In this document: positions 1-11,600 of the stretch, in pieces | Layout of the letters: every line of letters begins with the position of its first letter | How positions within the stretch are numbered: the first letter of the stretch is position 1 | Assembly (NCBI GenBank): GCA_028554755.1 | Contig: JAPTOF010000008.1 | Coordinates: 12,092,501-12,156,500 of the forward strand | Length of the DNA stretch: 64,000 nucleotides | Direction: 5' to 3' | Source of the DNA: Cordia subcordata | Taxonomy: Eukaryota; Streptophyta; Magnoliopsida; Boraginales; Cordiaceae | Program-made: the position numbers and the translations under genes | Notes under the pieces: model-generated | Databases searched by the model: none | Told to the model about the DNA's origin: nothing | Seen by the model: the letters and a program-made list of their open reading frames with translations, nothing else

Positions 1-153
1 TTGGGATTGAAGGGGTAATTCAAGTGGTTGAAATTACTTTTTTAATAGTGTGAATAGAATTAAGATCACGAGAGGCCGGGGTTTCTTTTTTATCCTTACT
101 CCCAACTTGACCCCATTCTTCATGGGATTTGAGCTCAAAGTTTCACTTGTGGG

Positions 154-796
154 TAAGGGTGTTCATTGGGGAATCTCCGTCCCAATTAACAATTTTTTTC
201 TCCAAAATAATTTTTGGGGAAGAAGGTTTGTTTCGTTCTCCGCCCCAATTCACTAATAGGGAGCATGATTTGGGGAAATGGGGAATGGGGAAAAGCCACT
301 GGGGATTGGGGAATTTCCAATTTTTTTTGATAAAGTTCAAAACTCTTTTTAAACACAGCTTATATCGAATAATTCTAAATCTAAAATGTAAACAAAAATA
401 TATAATTTATACTTCAAAATATAAATAAAAATATATAACCAAATATAAAGCATAGCGAAGAAAATAGAAAGAGAGGTAAAGAAAATATAAAGAGGCCAAG
501 TGGCTAAAAAGATGTTGAAAGAATGAAGTGACGAGAAAAATAAAGATTAACAGAAATTTAAGATATGTTACATTAATATATGATAACATATTATAACTAA
601 ATAATATATATACATATTTTATATAATAAAAAAAATTTGGGTTTTCCTGAAAAATAAAATTTATTCCACTCCTCAACCCGTTTCCACAAAATTTTTTCCC
701 ATCCCCAATATTTTTTCTCTAATTATCCAACTTGATTTTCCCGTACCTGAAAAATCGGTTTGGTAATTGAGTTTCCCCTATCAATGAACACCCCTA
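154..796. mobile_element. hAT-type MITE with 8-bp target duplication
   Basis: The termini are inverted: the left end reads TAAGGGTGTTCATTGGGGAA and the right end, on the opposite strand, reads TAGGGGTGTTCATTG. The element is flanked by a perfect 8-bp direct repeat CTTGTGGG at 146-153 and 797-804, the duplication length of hAT transposases. At 643 bp with no credible coding capacity, it is a non-autonomous element. The interior is AT-rich and has GGGGAAT-type motifs near both ends. Confidence 0.82.
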
Positions 797-1462
797 CTTG
801 TGGGACTGATTAAATAAAAACGTATTAATCTGAAACAATGATCGGGAACGTGCATAATGCTCTACAATGACCTACAAGGGTGTCTGTCGCTTGCCTTTGA
901 ACAAAACCACTGCGCACAGCCCGTGAATATGCATAATGCTCTACAATGATCGGGAACATAGTAAACGAGTGGTTTACAAGTGTGTATGTCGGAGTAAAGT
1001 ATAGTTAAATTAATCATTTCAATCTAGTAGATTGTCTGACATTGATACAATGCATAATAAGTATTTTATTAGCGGAATTAGTTTTACGTAATAACTTGGT
1101 TTGGGCATCGTAATTTGTAGGGAGAATGTTCTTTTGCTGCTTAGCAGCTGGATTGGTGGAGGTGATTAGAGATATGTACACTCTCCACAACAGGACTCTT
1201 ATTTCTTCATCTGGTTTGCAATTCAGCACAAAGCTAATTGGGAAATAAATGTAGTGGCACAAATGCTCCTCATATTCAACACAATCCAAACAGCATATTG
1301 ATCATTTTACATGAACGAAATCATTATACACAAATCTAGTTATATAGGAAGTAGTACTATGGTTAAATCTACGCTGTTATATAGAGATCGAAAAAATAAA
1401 TAGATTAGTGATACAATAAAATCACCAGGCAGGCTATTCCAGAATCCTGAACGGTTATCCAC
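797..1462. other. Intergenic, short local duplication
   Basis: No gene seen. The motif GCATAATGCTCTACAATGA occurs near 852 and again near 932, each close to an ATCGGGAAC motif, so a short segment has been duplicated and rearranged. Part of 1320-1462 is probably the 3' UTR of the FLA gene, which ends at 1463 on the minus strand. Confidence 0.4.
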
Positions 1463-2203
1463 TCATATATATGAAGCAGATGTTACCAAAACCGAAAATG
1501 TGGCGGTCAATCTGGAGAAGATTTTTCGCGTGGCGCGAGTTGCATCAGAGGATGTGGGAACATCGGCGGCAGACACTGAAGAATCTGAAGATGAAGTACC
1601 GTTTTTGTGTTTTAAGGGTGCCGGAGCTTGGGATGGAGATGGCGATACAAAAAAGCTCCGAGGGAGGAGCACTTGATCCACCTGATACACTGCAACCTTC
1701 CCATCAGTGTATAAGCGGTTAGCAACTGTTGCATTAACAATTCCAGTTGTGATGTTCACTTGATTCCCTGATGTGGTGACATTTAATGGGAACTGGCCAT
1801 CGCTACCACCGGCTTGTGTGCGCAAAGGATTGCTCGCGGTTTGGAACTGGGAAGCAGAGATGAAAGAAGGGATGGTGTGGAACTGTATGAGCTCAACTTT
1901 CTGCTGATCTGTGAGTGAATTTAGACTGCCAGATTTGAGATTGGAAAATGCATTGTCTGGTGGTGCAAATATTGTGAGCCCCTCCTCTGAGTTTTTGAGC
2001 TGAGTGTTTATTTGATCACCTACCTGAGTGCTTCTCAACAATCTGATAAATGTTGTGAACTGGCCAGCCTTATCAAGAATAGCAGTGATATTTGTCGGAC
2101 CAGGCGGCGCAGGAGCCAGTGCAGGTGCCTGAGCATAAGTATTGATACTGCAAAGGATGAAGATTAGCAGAAAGAATGTGAACAATGAGAAGTACTGCTT
2201 CAT
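1463..2203 (-). CDS. FLA: Fasciclin-like arabinogalactan protein
   Basis: This is an intronless 246-residue protein of the single-FAS1 FLA class (FLA11/FLA12-like). In order it shows a hydrophobic signal peptide (about residues 1-24, ending in NTYA), an AGP glycomodule rich in Ala-Pro (about 25-34), one FAS1 domain (about 38-182), a second Ala/Pro/Ser glycomodule (about 187-201), a Ser-rich stretch, and a hydrophobic C-terminus that fits a GPI-anchor signal. In the FAS1 domain the H1 box reads TIFAPPDNAF, the central motif has QFHTIP, and the H2 region reads VAVYQVDQVLLP. Several N-x-S/T sites are present. Members of this group are extracellular, cell-surface proteoglycans linked to secondary-wall and stem mechanics; that role here is inferred from the family. 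The start is the first Met ahead of the signal peptide, and length and gene structure match the family. The product is clear; the subgroup is less certain. Confidence 0.93.
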   Translation of the reverse strand: MKQYFSLFTFFLLIFILCSINTYAQAPALAPAPPGPTNITAILDKAGQFTTFIRLLRSTQVGDQINTQLKNSEEGLTIFAPPDNAFSNLKSGSLNSLTDQQKVELIQFHTIPSFISASQFQTASNPLRTQAGGSDGQFPLNVTTSGNQVNITTGIVNATVANRLYTDGKVAVYQVDQVLLPRSFFVSPSPSQAPAPLKHKNGTSSSDSSVSAADVPTSSDATRATRKIFSRLTATFSVLVTSASYI

Positions 2204-2290
2204 CTCTCTTCTTGGTAGAGCTAGCCCTCGTTCAAACTCTATTGAACGACGATATCTTTCTATACTGGATGCGTAAGGAGAGAGTGTCCG

Positions 2291-2299
2291 ATTTATAAT
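2291..2299 (-). promoter_or_regulatory. Probable TATA box of the FLA gene
   Basis: On the minus strand this reads ATTATAAAT, about 88-96 bp upstream of the FLA start codon. That spacing would give a 5' leader of roughly 60 nt. The call rests only on motif and spacing. Confidence 0.4.
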
Positions 2300-3408
2300 G
2301 TTAGCTCTTGTGACAAAAAGTAAGTTTGAAAATGCAGAATAGTTTTCAGTGGACTATAGTTAGGTGAAATGATGCTTTTGAAGGTGGCTAGAGAAGAAAT
2401 TTGATGGTGTTAAAGCAGAGTCTGGTTTGCTTGATGTGGGAGAAAAAACAGGTGTCATAGTGAGTATGAGTTTTAAGTATCATTGATTTTTCCCCTTTTC
2501 TTCTTCTTGATGCTTCTATGAGAAAGCCTTGTACAAGAATTTTCTTCTAGATTGAAACATGTTTAAAGAGAAGTACAACAACATGCATGCTCTTGGCTAA
2601 TTGCATAGAATTGAAAAATCAAGGTGGATTAGGTTATTCTTTTGGTAGGGACTAAATGATTTTGGAGAATAATGGTTAGAGTTTTGTGATTTAGACTAGT
2701 CTATCCTAATCTAGACGTGTTTAAGTGATTGATTTGACAAACTTTTTGGCATATTGTAAGCATGTGTAATTTATTTTAGTCACTAATAGCAGCACATTTT
2801 AGTCGAATATAATTGGAAAATAAAGATTGTTTTCCTCCCCTATTCCTACAAATACGATGTTCATTACTAGACTAAGCTGAGACATGGAAGACAGCCAGTA
2901 ACAATACAAGTTCGATAAATTAAGTGTAAGATTGATTTCATATTATACTAGCAAATAAACCCATGCCTACAGGTCCATTGTATTTCGGTCAATCGATTTT
3001 AAATCTTGTTATATTTCATTTATTACTAAATGTTATTAAGAAAATCATAAACATAGAAAGTTGAAAACTTGCCTTAGAATTCAAAAATTACATTGCCAAA
3101 CTAAAAAATTCTACACAAAATCTGACTTGAATTTAACAATATGTCATACCTTTTTAAAAAACTTTTAACATGCATTTAAAAAGAGTCTATTATACTGTAT
3201 TTTTTGACATATCAATGACATATTTGTATTTTTTATATACATTTTTTTTTCACCACTTTAAGTGTCATATTCATGTAATATTTGTGATCAATCCATTTGA
3301 TTATATTTTTGTTCTGTTACACAATTTTTACAATTAAAGTCAACATAATACATATTTTATATGATATTCCAATACATTGTATCGTATTAAACTTATAAAA
3401 AAGATATT
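2300..3408. other. AT-rich upstream region of the FLA gene
   Basis: No coding sequence or clear repeat seen. The proximal part presumably holds FLA promoter elements. The stretch from about 2950 to 3408 is very AT-rich. Confidence 0.35.
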
Positions 3409-3606
3409 TTGGAAATTGTATATGACGGCACCACAAAGGGAAATCAAGGAGTGGAAACGACAAGTGGGTTAATTAGGAATGTCTACGGAGATTGGGTGGT
3501 ATGTTTCACTGTTAACCTTGATACAACCATGAGTATTACGGCAAAACCGACCGCTCTTCTAGTTGGGGGTAAAAAAGCTGCTGGACGAGGAAAGCGAGGT
3601 GGGTGA
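3409..3606 (+). pseudogene. RNase H-like fragment of a LINE-type element
   Basis: A 65-residue open frame contains the DGTTKGNQG core followed by GLIRNVYGDWV. This resembles the first strand of the RNase H domain (RVT_3) found downstream of plant LINE reverse transcriptases, with the catalytic Asp of DG present. It then degenerates into a Gly/Lys-rich tail and stops, so most of the RNase H domain is missing. It is most likely transposon debris. A free-standing RNase H-like gene is less likely, because no upstream exon or rest of the domain was found. Confidence 0.55.
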
Positions 3607-3638
3607 GATTAAAATTGACTCAGAAGTATGAGTGCACC

Positions 3639-3867
3639 TCCTGTTTGGATTGACTTTTTTCAAAAGTGTTTTTTGTAATAGCTTTTGAAAAACAGTTTTC
3701 TTTTAGAAGCTAAAAATTCTGGTTTCTCAGGAAAGCTATATTTGAGCTCTTTTTGGAGTTTCAGCTTTTTTGAAAACTAAATCAATTAGTTATTACAAAT
3801 TTAACGTAACTTTTTAAGGGGAAAAAAAAGTATTTTTTCCTGAAAAAAACCAATCCAAACAGCCCCT
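3639..3867. mobile_element. MITE, family with GTTTGGATTGG termini
   Basis: The left end contains CTGTTTGGATTGACTTTTTT and the right end AACCAATCCAAACAGCCCC, which are inverted copies of one another. The AT-rich interior has AAGCTAAAAATTCTGG and GTTTCAGCTTTTTTG. The same arrangement recurs at 7545-7752, 61217-61447, 61485-61665 and at the window end, so this is one dispersed family. The target duplication is unclear. Confidence 0.65.
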
Positions 3868-4059
3868 AGTTTGGTCTTAATATGAGGTTGCTAATTTCAT
3901 TCTTCATGGAGGGTGGAACTGGCCGAAGAATGATATTTTTAATGCTATCTTCTTATTTGTTTGAGATGTTTTCCCTAATGTGGCAAGAGAAGACTCTGTA
4001 TATCCTCTGGAATTTGACGGATGGTTGCTTTATTATTGCTGCGACTTGAGATGCATTGA

Positions 4060-4182
4060 TAGATCATCACTCCCCTGTTGATTGGCATAGTGTCACATGG
4101 TTCAAAGGTGCTACTCCAAAACGCTCCTTTGTTTGGCTTTTTCGGCACAACCAGCTTCTCACCACGTATCGACTTTTTTAAC
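4060..4182 (+). pseudogene. LINE zf-RVT (reverse-transcriptase zinc-binding) fragment
   Basis: In one plus-strand frame the segment 4080-4179 encodes WHSVTWFKGATPKRSFVWLF followed by LLTTYRLF and a stop. This is the core of the zinc-binding domain found after plant LINE-type reverse transcriptases (W-x(2)-V-W-x(2)-x-P+-x-F ... L.T..RL). No reverse transcriptase lies upstream, so this is an isolated remnant. Confidence 0.6.
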
Positions 4183-4425
4183 TTAGAGAATCTGGGAAAG
4201 GTTGGAGGGTGGAATAAGGTCAAGGAAGATTGAGAAATTAACAGTAGATTATTACCAAATCAACAATGATGACAGTGGAGTTGTTTCTTGGAACGTTTAT
4301 TTATTACGTGTGAAAAGACAGGAATTGTAGATAGATCTTACTGAAGACCAAATATTTTTTTTGAATAACAAGCATGATGCTAAATATAAATTATATAGTG
4401 TAAAGAAAACTAAGAACGATCTTTA

Positions 4426-5188
4426 GTGCGTGTTCGACAACAATTTTTCAAGTAACGTTTAGCGTCTTGACTTGTTAAAACGCTATTTTATTAAATTATT
4501 ACTGTTCGATAAACTAGCGTTTCAAGTAGTTTTTTAGGTAATTTTTAGCGTTTTAACTAGCGTTTCTCAAAAGATAAAAATTTTAGCCTTTCAGTAGCTT
4601 TTAGCTTTTTCATGTTTTTTTTGGGAAATTCTACCTTTTTTGTATTTTTTTTATTCTTTTTTCAATCTTTTTCTATATTTTTACCTTTTCTTTCACAAAT
4701 ATAAGTAAGAAATAATATAAGAATGAATTTTAATTTATATATAAACAACATTACTTTTCTTTCACAAATATAAGTAAGAAATAATATAAAAATGAATTTC
4801 AATTTCTATATAAACAACATTACTAAAAGCATAAGTGTTATTAGTACTTTTTTTTGAAAAAATAATTTTTAATCTATTAAAATTAATTTTTGTAATATTG
4901 ATACAAATGTTTTATCAAAAAACTAGTTATACTTTGATATTAAAATATAATTATATATTATCTTATTCCTATAATAATAATAAATAATTAATTATGAAAT
5001 ATATTATCTTATTCCTATAATAATAATAATAATAATAACGTAAAACTAATCTAATAGTTAATTTTACCGAATACATTTTGTTCAATCAGCTAGTTAAAGA
5101 GCTATCCGCTAATAATTAAAATATAATATCTATCAGCTACTCAAATAGCTATTAATTAATCTAACAATTAAATTTGCTGAACAAGTTC
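4426..5188. mobile_element. hAT-like MITE, copy 1 (TGTTCGACAA termini)
   Basis: The left end contains GTGTTCGACAAC and the right end, on the other strand, CTTGTTCAGCAAA. The interior holds repeated AGCGTTT/TAGCTTTTAGC motifs and AT-rich sequence with no open frame. A second copy lies at 37995-38767 in the opposite orientation. Boundaries are approximate because I could not find a perfect target duplication. Confidence 0.55.
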
Positions 5189-5648
5189 TTAGTATAGGAT
5201 TATTTGTTTTGATTGCTATGTTGACTATAACTTCTTGAGGTAATTAACTATTGATACCACTCTTTTGTCAAGTTTTTAGTTCAGCATTGGAATCTTTTTT
5301 CACTGAGAGGGGAGCAAGAAAAAAACTGACTCCCCACCTGCTATTTTCATGGCAAATTCTCGAAAGTCAAATCATAACCCTTGAGAAATCCAAAACAACA
5401 TTTGACCAAAAAAAAAAAGAGAAAGAAACAGAAAAGGTCCTAAACAATATAAAAGACGCACACATTACACACTGACAAAAAGTCCTAAACCTCAAAATTG
5501 AACAGCGCCCAGAAAACGAAAAAGAGAAGAAAAGAAAGAAAACATTAAACAAAAAAAAAGAAAAAACGGAATTGCAAAATTGCAATATATACGATCTCAT
5601 TGTATATATCAATACATAACATAGAGTGGTTGAGAGAGAGAAAAGTAC
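5189..5648. other. Upstream region of the WD40 gene
   Basis: No gene seen. The strand is purine-rich from 5400 to 5570. TATA-like motifs (ATATATAC near 5585 and GTATATATC near 5601) lie 70-90 bp before the chosen start at 5676 and are candidates for the promoter core. Confidence 0.3.
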
Positions 5649-5675
5649 TTGTGCTTTGATTTTATTGAGAGAAAA

Positions 5676-8600
5676 ATGATAAATACGTCAGGTGGTCGTA
5701 ACATGATGTCATCTTCTCCATCAACAACAACTGCGAACAATTCACAGTCGCCTGGTTTGAAGACTTATTTCAAGACTCCAGAAGGCAAATATAAGCTTCA
5801 CTATGAGAAGACTCACCCTACTGGGCTTCTTCATTATGCTCATGGCAAAACTGTTACTCAGGTAAAAGAACTCTCTACTAAACTATCACCTTTTAAGATG
5901 ATTTTCTTTTTTTTTTTTTTTCAATTTTTTCTCTCTTTGTTGGGTACCCTCTTTGTAAAGTTATCTTTTTTATGGTGATGTTGTGGTCAAGATTGGATTT
6001 TGGTGTTGACCCTTTTGAAAAGATTGGAGATTGGAGTTTGGAGTTGAATTCGTGAAGGGATTGGGTTATATGGATGATTGTAGCATTTATGAAGAAGAAA
6101 ATTTGATGATTATGGTGTTTGATTACGTGCTAAAGCCTCAGGCAAATATATATTCTTGGTTGCCATTTGATACTTTTTGATTTATCCTCTTTGATTGAAG
6201 GCAGAATTTTGGCTTTGGGTTGCTGTTAGAATCAATTTTTTTTTTTTAAATGAAATGTCTATCAATAAGTGATTTCGGGTAGGTCATTTTTGAGTTTCTT
6301 TTTCATTGTCAGACCAATGTAGTATATTCAGGTTTAATATGATGACCATGTAAAAGCTTAGAGTTTAGGGTTGGACTAGTTCTAAGTAGTTTCGGTTGAT
6401 TTTGATTGTCAGGTAACTGTAGCTCGTCTCAAGGATAAGCCAATGCAGGCAACACCGCCATCATCATCCAGTCTTGGAGTGAGCAGTGGTGTGAAGTCAG
6501 CAGCTGCGAGGTTCTTAGGTGGAGCAAACGGTAGTAGGGCACTTGGTTTTGGAGGGAATGGTGGGAGTAAGGCTGCAAGTGGCACTAGTGGTAGAGTTGG
6601 CTCCTTAGGGGCTTCTAGTTCTATTAATCTAGTTTCTAACTCAAATTTTGATGGTAAGGGGACTTACTTGGTATTTAATGTGGGTGACGCGATTTTCATA
6701 AGTGATTTGAATTCTCGGGATAAGGTAACATGGTCATTTGAATCTCGTCAAATTCTATTCTTGAGTTGAGAGTTATGGTGGATTTGAGGTTCGAGAGGTT
6801 TTGGTTTCTACTGCAGGACCCTATAAAGTCTATACATTTTAGTAGCTCAAATCCCGTTTGCCATGCATTTGATCCTGATGCTGAGGATGGCCATGATCTG
6901 CTGATTGGGTTAAATTCTGGAGATGGTAAATTATATGTCTGTATATGAGACACATTTCCAACTGATGAATTTTTAGTATCTGTCAATTGAACATTTTGCA
7001 TTTTTAGTCTATTTGGCGTCTTTACGGCAGCAACTACAAGATGCTGGAAAGAAACTTGTTGGGACGCAACATTATAACAAAGATGGTTCTATTAACAGTA
7101 GGCAAGATCTTTTTCTTCTTCATCTTCCTTTTTCTATTTTTCTTAAAGTTTGGGTTTGCTAAATCTGAAATCCTTAGTCCTATGATAGTGTATGGTCAAT
7201 TTTTCATGGGAGTCTATCTGCAACAATTGTTTGTAATTATTTTCCCACCCTTGTAGCAGTTGGCTGCTATACTTCACTCTTTAATAATACTCTGCTATTT
7301 ATGTTTGTTGATTGCAAGTACATTTTTTAGGTACCATCTGGCCCAACTTTTTGACACTTAGAAGTGATATCTATGAGCTTAATAGCTGAAGTTAGGTTGT
7401 TTCGCCCATTTTTAAAAGATTTTTTATGTAAAAACCAAAGTTAGAAAAGGCTGAAAAACCAAAAGTTTCAAATTAGAGCTTTTCAGAAAAGTTGTTTTAT
7501 GTTATGTCCGGATTTGTTTTTCTATTTTCTCAAAATTCTGCTATGGGCTCATTTGGATTGGCTCTTTTCAAAAGCGCTTTTTTTAACAACTTTTGAAATA
7601 TAGTTTTTTTTGAAAAGCTAAAAATTCTGGCTTCTAAAAAAAGTTGTTTCAGTTTTTTTGGAAGCTTAATCAAATAATTAATGTAAATTTAATGTAACTT
7701 TTTCCTTAAAAAAAGTACTTTTTTCTGAAAAAAAGCCAATCCAAACAGGCCCTATATATTTTCTAAAATCCAATATTGCTCAGAATAGTAAAAGCTCAAC
7801 TCCTTTAATACAACTCAACTTTTAAAACTTACCAAGGTATCATCTCTTGTTTAACAACACTTCTACCAAAGCTCTACTATTGAAAGTTCTACAACTCGAT
7901 AGCTGATATCGTACAATTAGGCCAAACAGAGTCTCATTATTTCTTCTGACTTATGATATGGGGAAATTTGTAATTTCACATCTTGGTTATTATGTGGATG
8001 CTTGGAGTTCTAAGGTGAATATGGGTAGTTACAAAGGAATAAAAGTTTCAAGGCATAGTGTGTGTGTGTTTATTAACACACGTTAAAGTGCAATGTTTAG
8101 GTAAGATATACAGTAAGTAGAAGATTAGAATTTAAATGTTGATACTCATGCCCGGTCCAATTATGCTTAAACTTGTGGAAGTGAGATTTTCTATGGAGGG
8201 TTTGCTGCTTTATTCTTTCTTTCTACTGGAGAGGGTAGTTGATCCAATATATATTCCTTAGCTTTGAAGGAATTAGTTCAAGAGATTGTGTGTAATGCTT
8301 TGAGTTTTGTGTACTTAATATAACCTTGTTTAGAATGACACAAAGATTGTTATGTACTAGAATTGATTAGATCATTTACATGCCTCAGTCGTTGCACTAG
8401 TGTGGCATGGGTGCCTAATGGTGATGGATCTTTTGTTGTTGCTCATGTGGACGGAAACCTTTACGTATATGAAAAGGCAAGCCCTGACTGTATCCAGAAG
8501 TGTTTAATTTGTTTGTTCAATTTGCTATATTCTGAAGTGCTTTGAGAACTTGCGTTAATGTCTTGTAAATGTTCAGAACAAAGATGGTTCTGGTGATCCT

Positions 8601-11600
8601 TCATTTCCTGTTATCAAGGATCAAACTCAGTTTTCTGTGGCTCATGCACGCTACAGCAAGGTATGTGGAAGATACCTGCATGCTTTAATGCCTTTGATCC
8701 TTTTCATTTGATTGGTCTGGTGAAAAAATGTTAAATAGAAGTTGTAGAAGTTTACTAACACGGAAAAGAATGTGATCTGAGAATCAAAGAATTGGAATGT
8801 TAGTTAAAATGCAACCCCAGATTCTGGTCCTATCTTGTCATTCTCACTATTTTGTGGTGGAATATGATAATGTCTAATATGTTAGTATGTACACTTGAAA
8901 GCTCCTCTGCTGCATTCTTTTTATAACTTTTTTGGTCTATTGGACTTCTTTAATATTTGTTTCTGATACACACTCCTGAATTATTTGAACTTTTATCAAT
9001 CTATCACTATTTGTTTAGTTAGCAATACATTCTTTGCAATGCCCAATTTTATATTTTACAAGTCTCTGGGCATGAGTTACTTGGCCATAATAAGTCATTA
9101 GCTTTCTGAATAATATTTCTGTCCTGCATTTCTTTCTTCTGTCTAAATTGATATGTCCATGAATCTATCCATTAAGCTTCGTGCCACCAAACCCATTGTT
9201 TGGTGTTTGCTGTTCTAACAAAAATAAACCAGAAATAGGTAGCACTCTTATCATATTGTTAAGTGCTATATTTATCTGAACATTTTGCTCCAAAAGTCAC
9301 TGTTTTGTATCAGCTCTATCCATTGCGTAAAAGTTGCCAATTGTTCTTGAGGTTTAATAGTGCATTACTTGCATATGTACTTCTGTCTTAGCTAGTCTGG
9401 CCTGGTGGAAAGTAGTAGCTGCTGACTTGCTTGTATTGATTATGCCTTACCGCTTATTTTATGTTCTTGTCCTTGCACTCTAGTTTCATGCTCAGACCAC
9501 CTTTGTTCCTCTTGTTTGGTGAATTAGAATGAGGAGAGGAATGAAAGTGTCAAAGGTTGCTACATGTGCCTCTTTTGGTGCACATGAGCAAGAATAATTT
9601 GTCCATTATGTTATAGTATTGTGACACATTATGGGTGAACTCATGATTATGACCCTGGCCTTATACTGTTATAAATTTCTAAGATTAATGTGATAACATT
9701 TAGAAGGTGAATTCTTGGCGGTTACAGTTTTGGCAGAAGCATTGTATTTTTGAAGCTAAAATTAACTCTGGCACAGTCATGGTCCTTAGAGAATTGTTTC
9801 TGCCAACTACCACTAGATTTAAGTTCACATGTCCACTTATGTTATGGTTTTTGGCTGCATTGTACTATTAGTTAAACATGGAGCCAAAACCTTTGCAGGA
9901 ATTGACGCACTTTTTGCCCTAACTTTTTGGAGAGGCAAAGAGATTGTCATTTTGATTGTGTTAGTTGTTGCTTTTGAAAGTTCACTCAATTTTGATTATT
10001 AGTCAATGTAGAATTGTCATTTTCTAGGCCGCAGATATTCTGCTTGTTTTTTAGGGCCAACCTGTAACTTCACTTTCTGAAGTTCAGGTGTCATATAAAT
10101 TTTTCTTTTTTCTGCAAAACTTGATCAATTTGCCGTTTTATTGACTTCTACTGGGTTTTATTGAGCCTATGCAAATCAGGCATCATTTTTGTTTTGCCTT
10201 ACTGCTGAAAATGACTGTATGACCTCTGAACCTTGAGAACTATAATTGTAGGTCCTTCATCCTTTCTATTTCCTTTGCAAGTGTTTTAGCTTTTACACAG
10301 CCCTGAAGCTCCTATTTGCCTCCGCTTCTCCCTTCTCAGCTATATTACTCTCCTCTGAATCTATTTCACTCAACTTTCTACAGAATCCAGTTGCCAGATG
10401 GCATGTATGTCAAGGTTCAATTAATAGTGTTGCTTTCTCAGTGGATGGGGCCTATATCGCCACTGTAGGAAGGGATGGTATTGGTTCTATCTTGTAGTTG
10501 TTTGTCTTCCTGAATCTTCTTTTTGTGAGTTGGCCTTCTCGTTGTCAATCTCATATATTTTAGCTGAGGAGTACTAATGGATGCAGGTTATCTGCGAGTG
10601 TTTGACTACAAAAATGAACAACTCATTTGTGGTGGGAAAAGTTATTATGGCGCTGTTTTATGTTGTGCGTGGAGGTAAATACAGCCTATCGATTGTATTT
10701 CCAATGAGTTTACTCCTTGAATGTTCAATTTGTTTTCACTCTTGACCTAATGAAGGGACCTCTACTTAAAGGTGCTTTGACTGTTGGGTTGACTCTTCAG
10801 AGTGACTACATTCACAAAATATAATTTTCTCAAAACATATGACAAATTATAATCTTGATGAATAAAAGGATGCGACTCCAATTACTTTAATAGATACTTT
10901 ACAAGACTTTCACTTCTTGTTTTAAAATTAATTCCTCTAGGTGATTTTGGACATTCGTCACTTGCTATATTTGAGAAAATAGAGATATAGAATTAATTGT
11001 TAATATAGTTCAAAGGCTTCCTCTCTCATAATAGAGACACCTTTTGATTTTAGGGTACATTGCACCGAACCCCCTTGTGCTTTGCTAGAAGTGCATGATA
11101 CCCTTTTTAATTTAAAAATTAGCAAATATCTCCCTTATGCTTCTCAAAACTAGAGCACACTCACCCTAATTTGTAATTCCGTTTGTTTTCTTTATGAAAA
11201 AAGCAAAATGTCTAATTTATCTTTCAAAACAAGTATCATGCACTTATGACAAGAGTAAAGCGGGGGTGGGGGGTTTGGTGCAGTTTACCCCTTTGTTTTA
11301 TGTAAAAGGAAATTCATTTGCATTGCATTGACGAAATATGCTGTAACTTTTGACCGAAAACATGATGGAGGGACTAAGTATGCTTGTAATTTGAAAAGCA
11401 TTGGGAAGGAGGAGGTGGGCGTTGATGGGTGGGTAATTGGTTAATTTAAAAGCTACAAGGGGTATTATGCGCTTATGGCAAAGGACGGGGGGCTTGGGTG
11501 CACTTTACACTTAACTTTTATAATGGACTGTTAGTGAACATTCTGTTGTTGATTTGCCCAGTTGAATGTCCAAAATGATAGTATAGTTTTACAGGCTCTT

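Noticed and set aside
1471..1722. 83-residue plus-strand frame
   Set aside because: Antisense shadow of the FLA gene.
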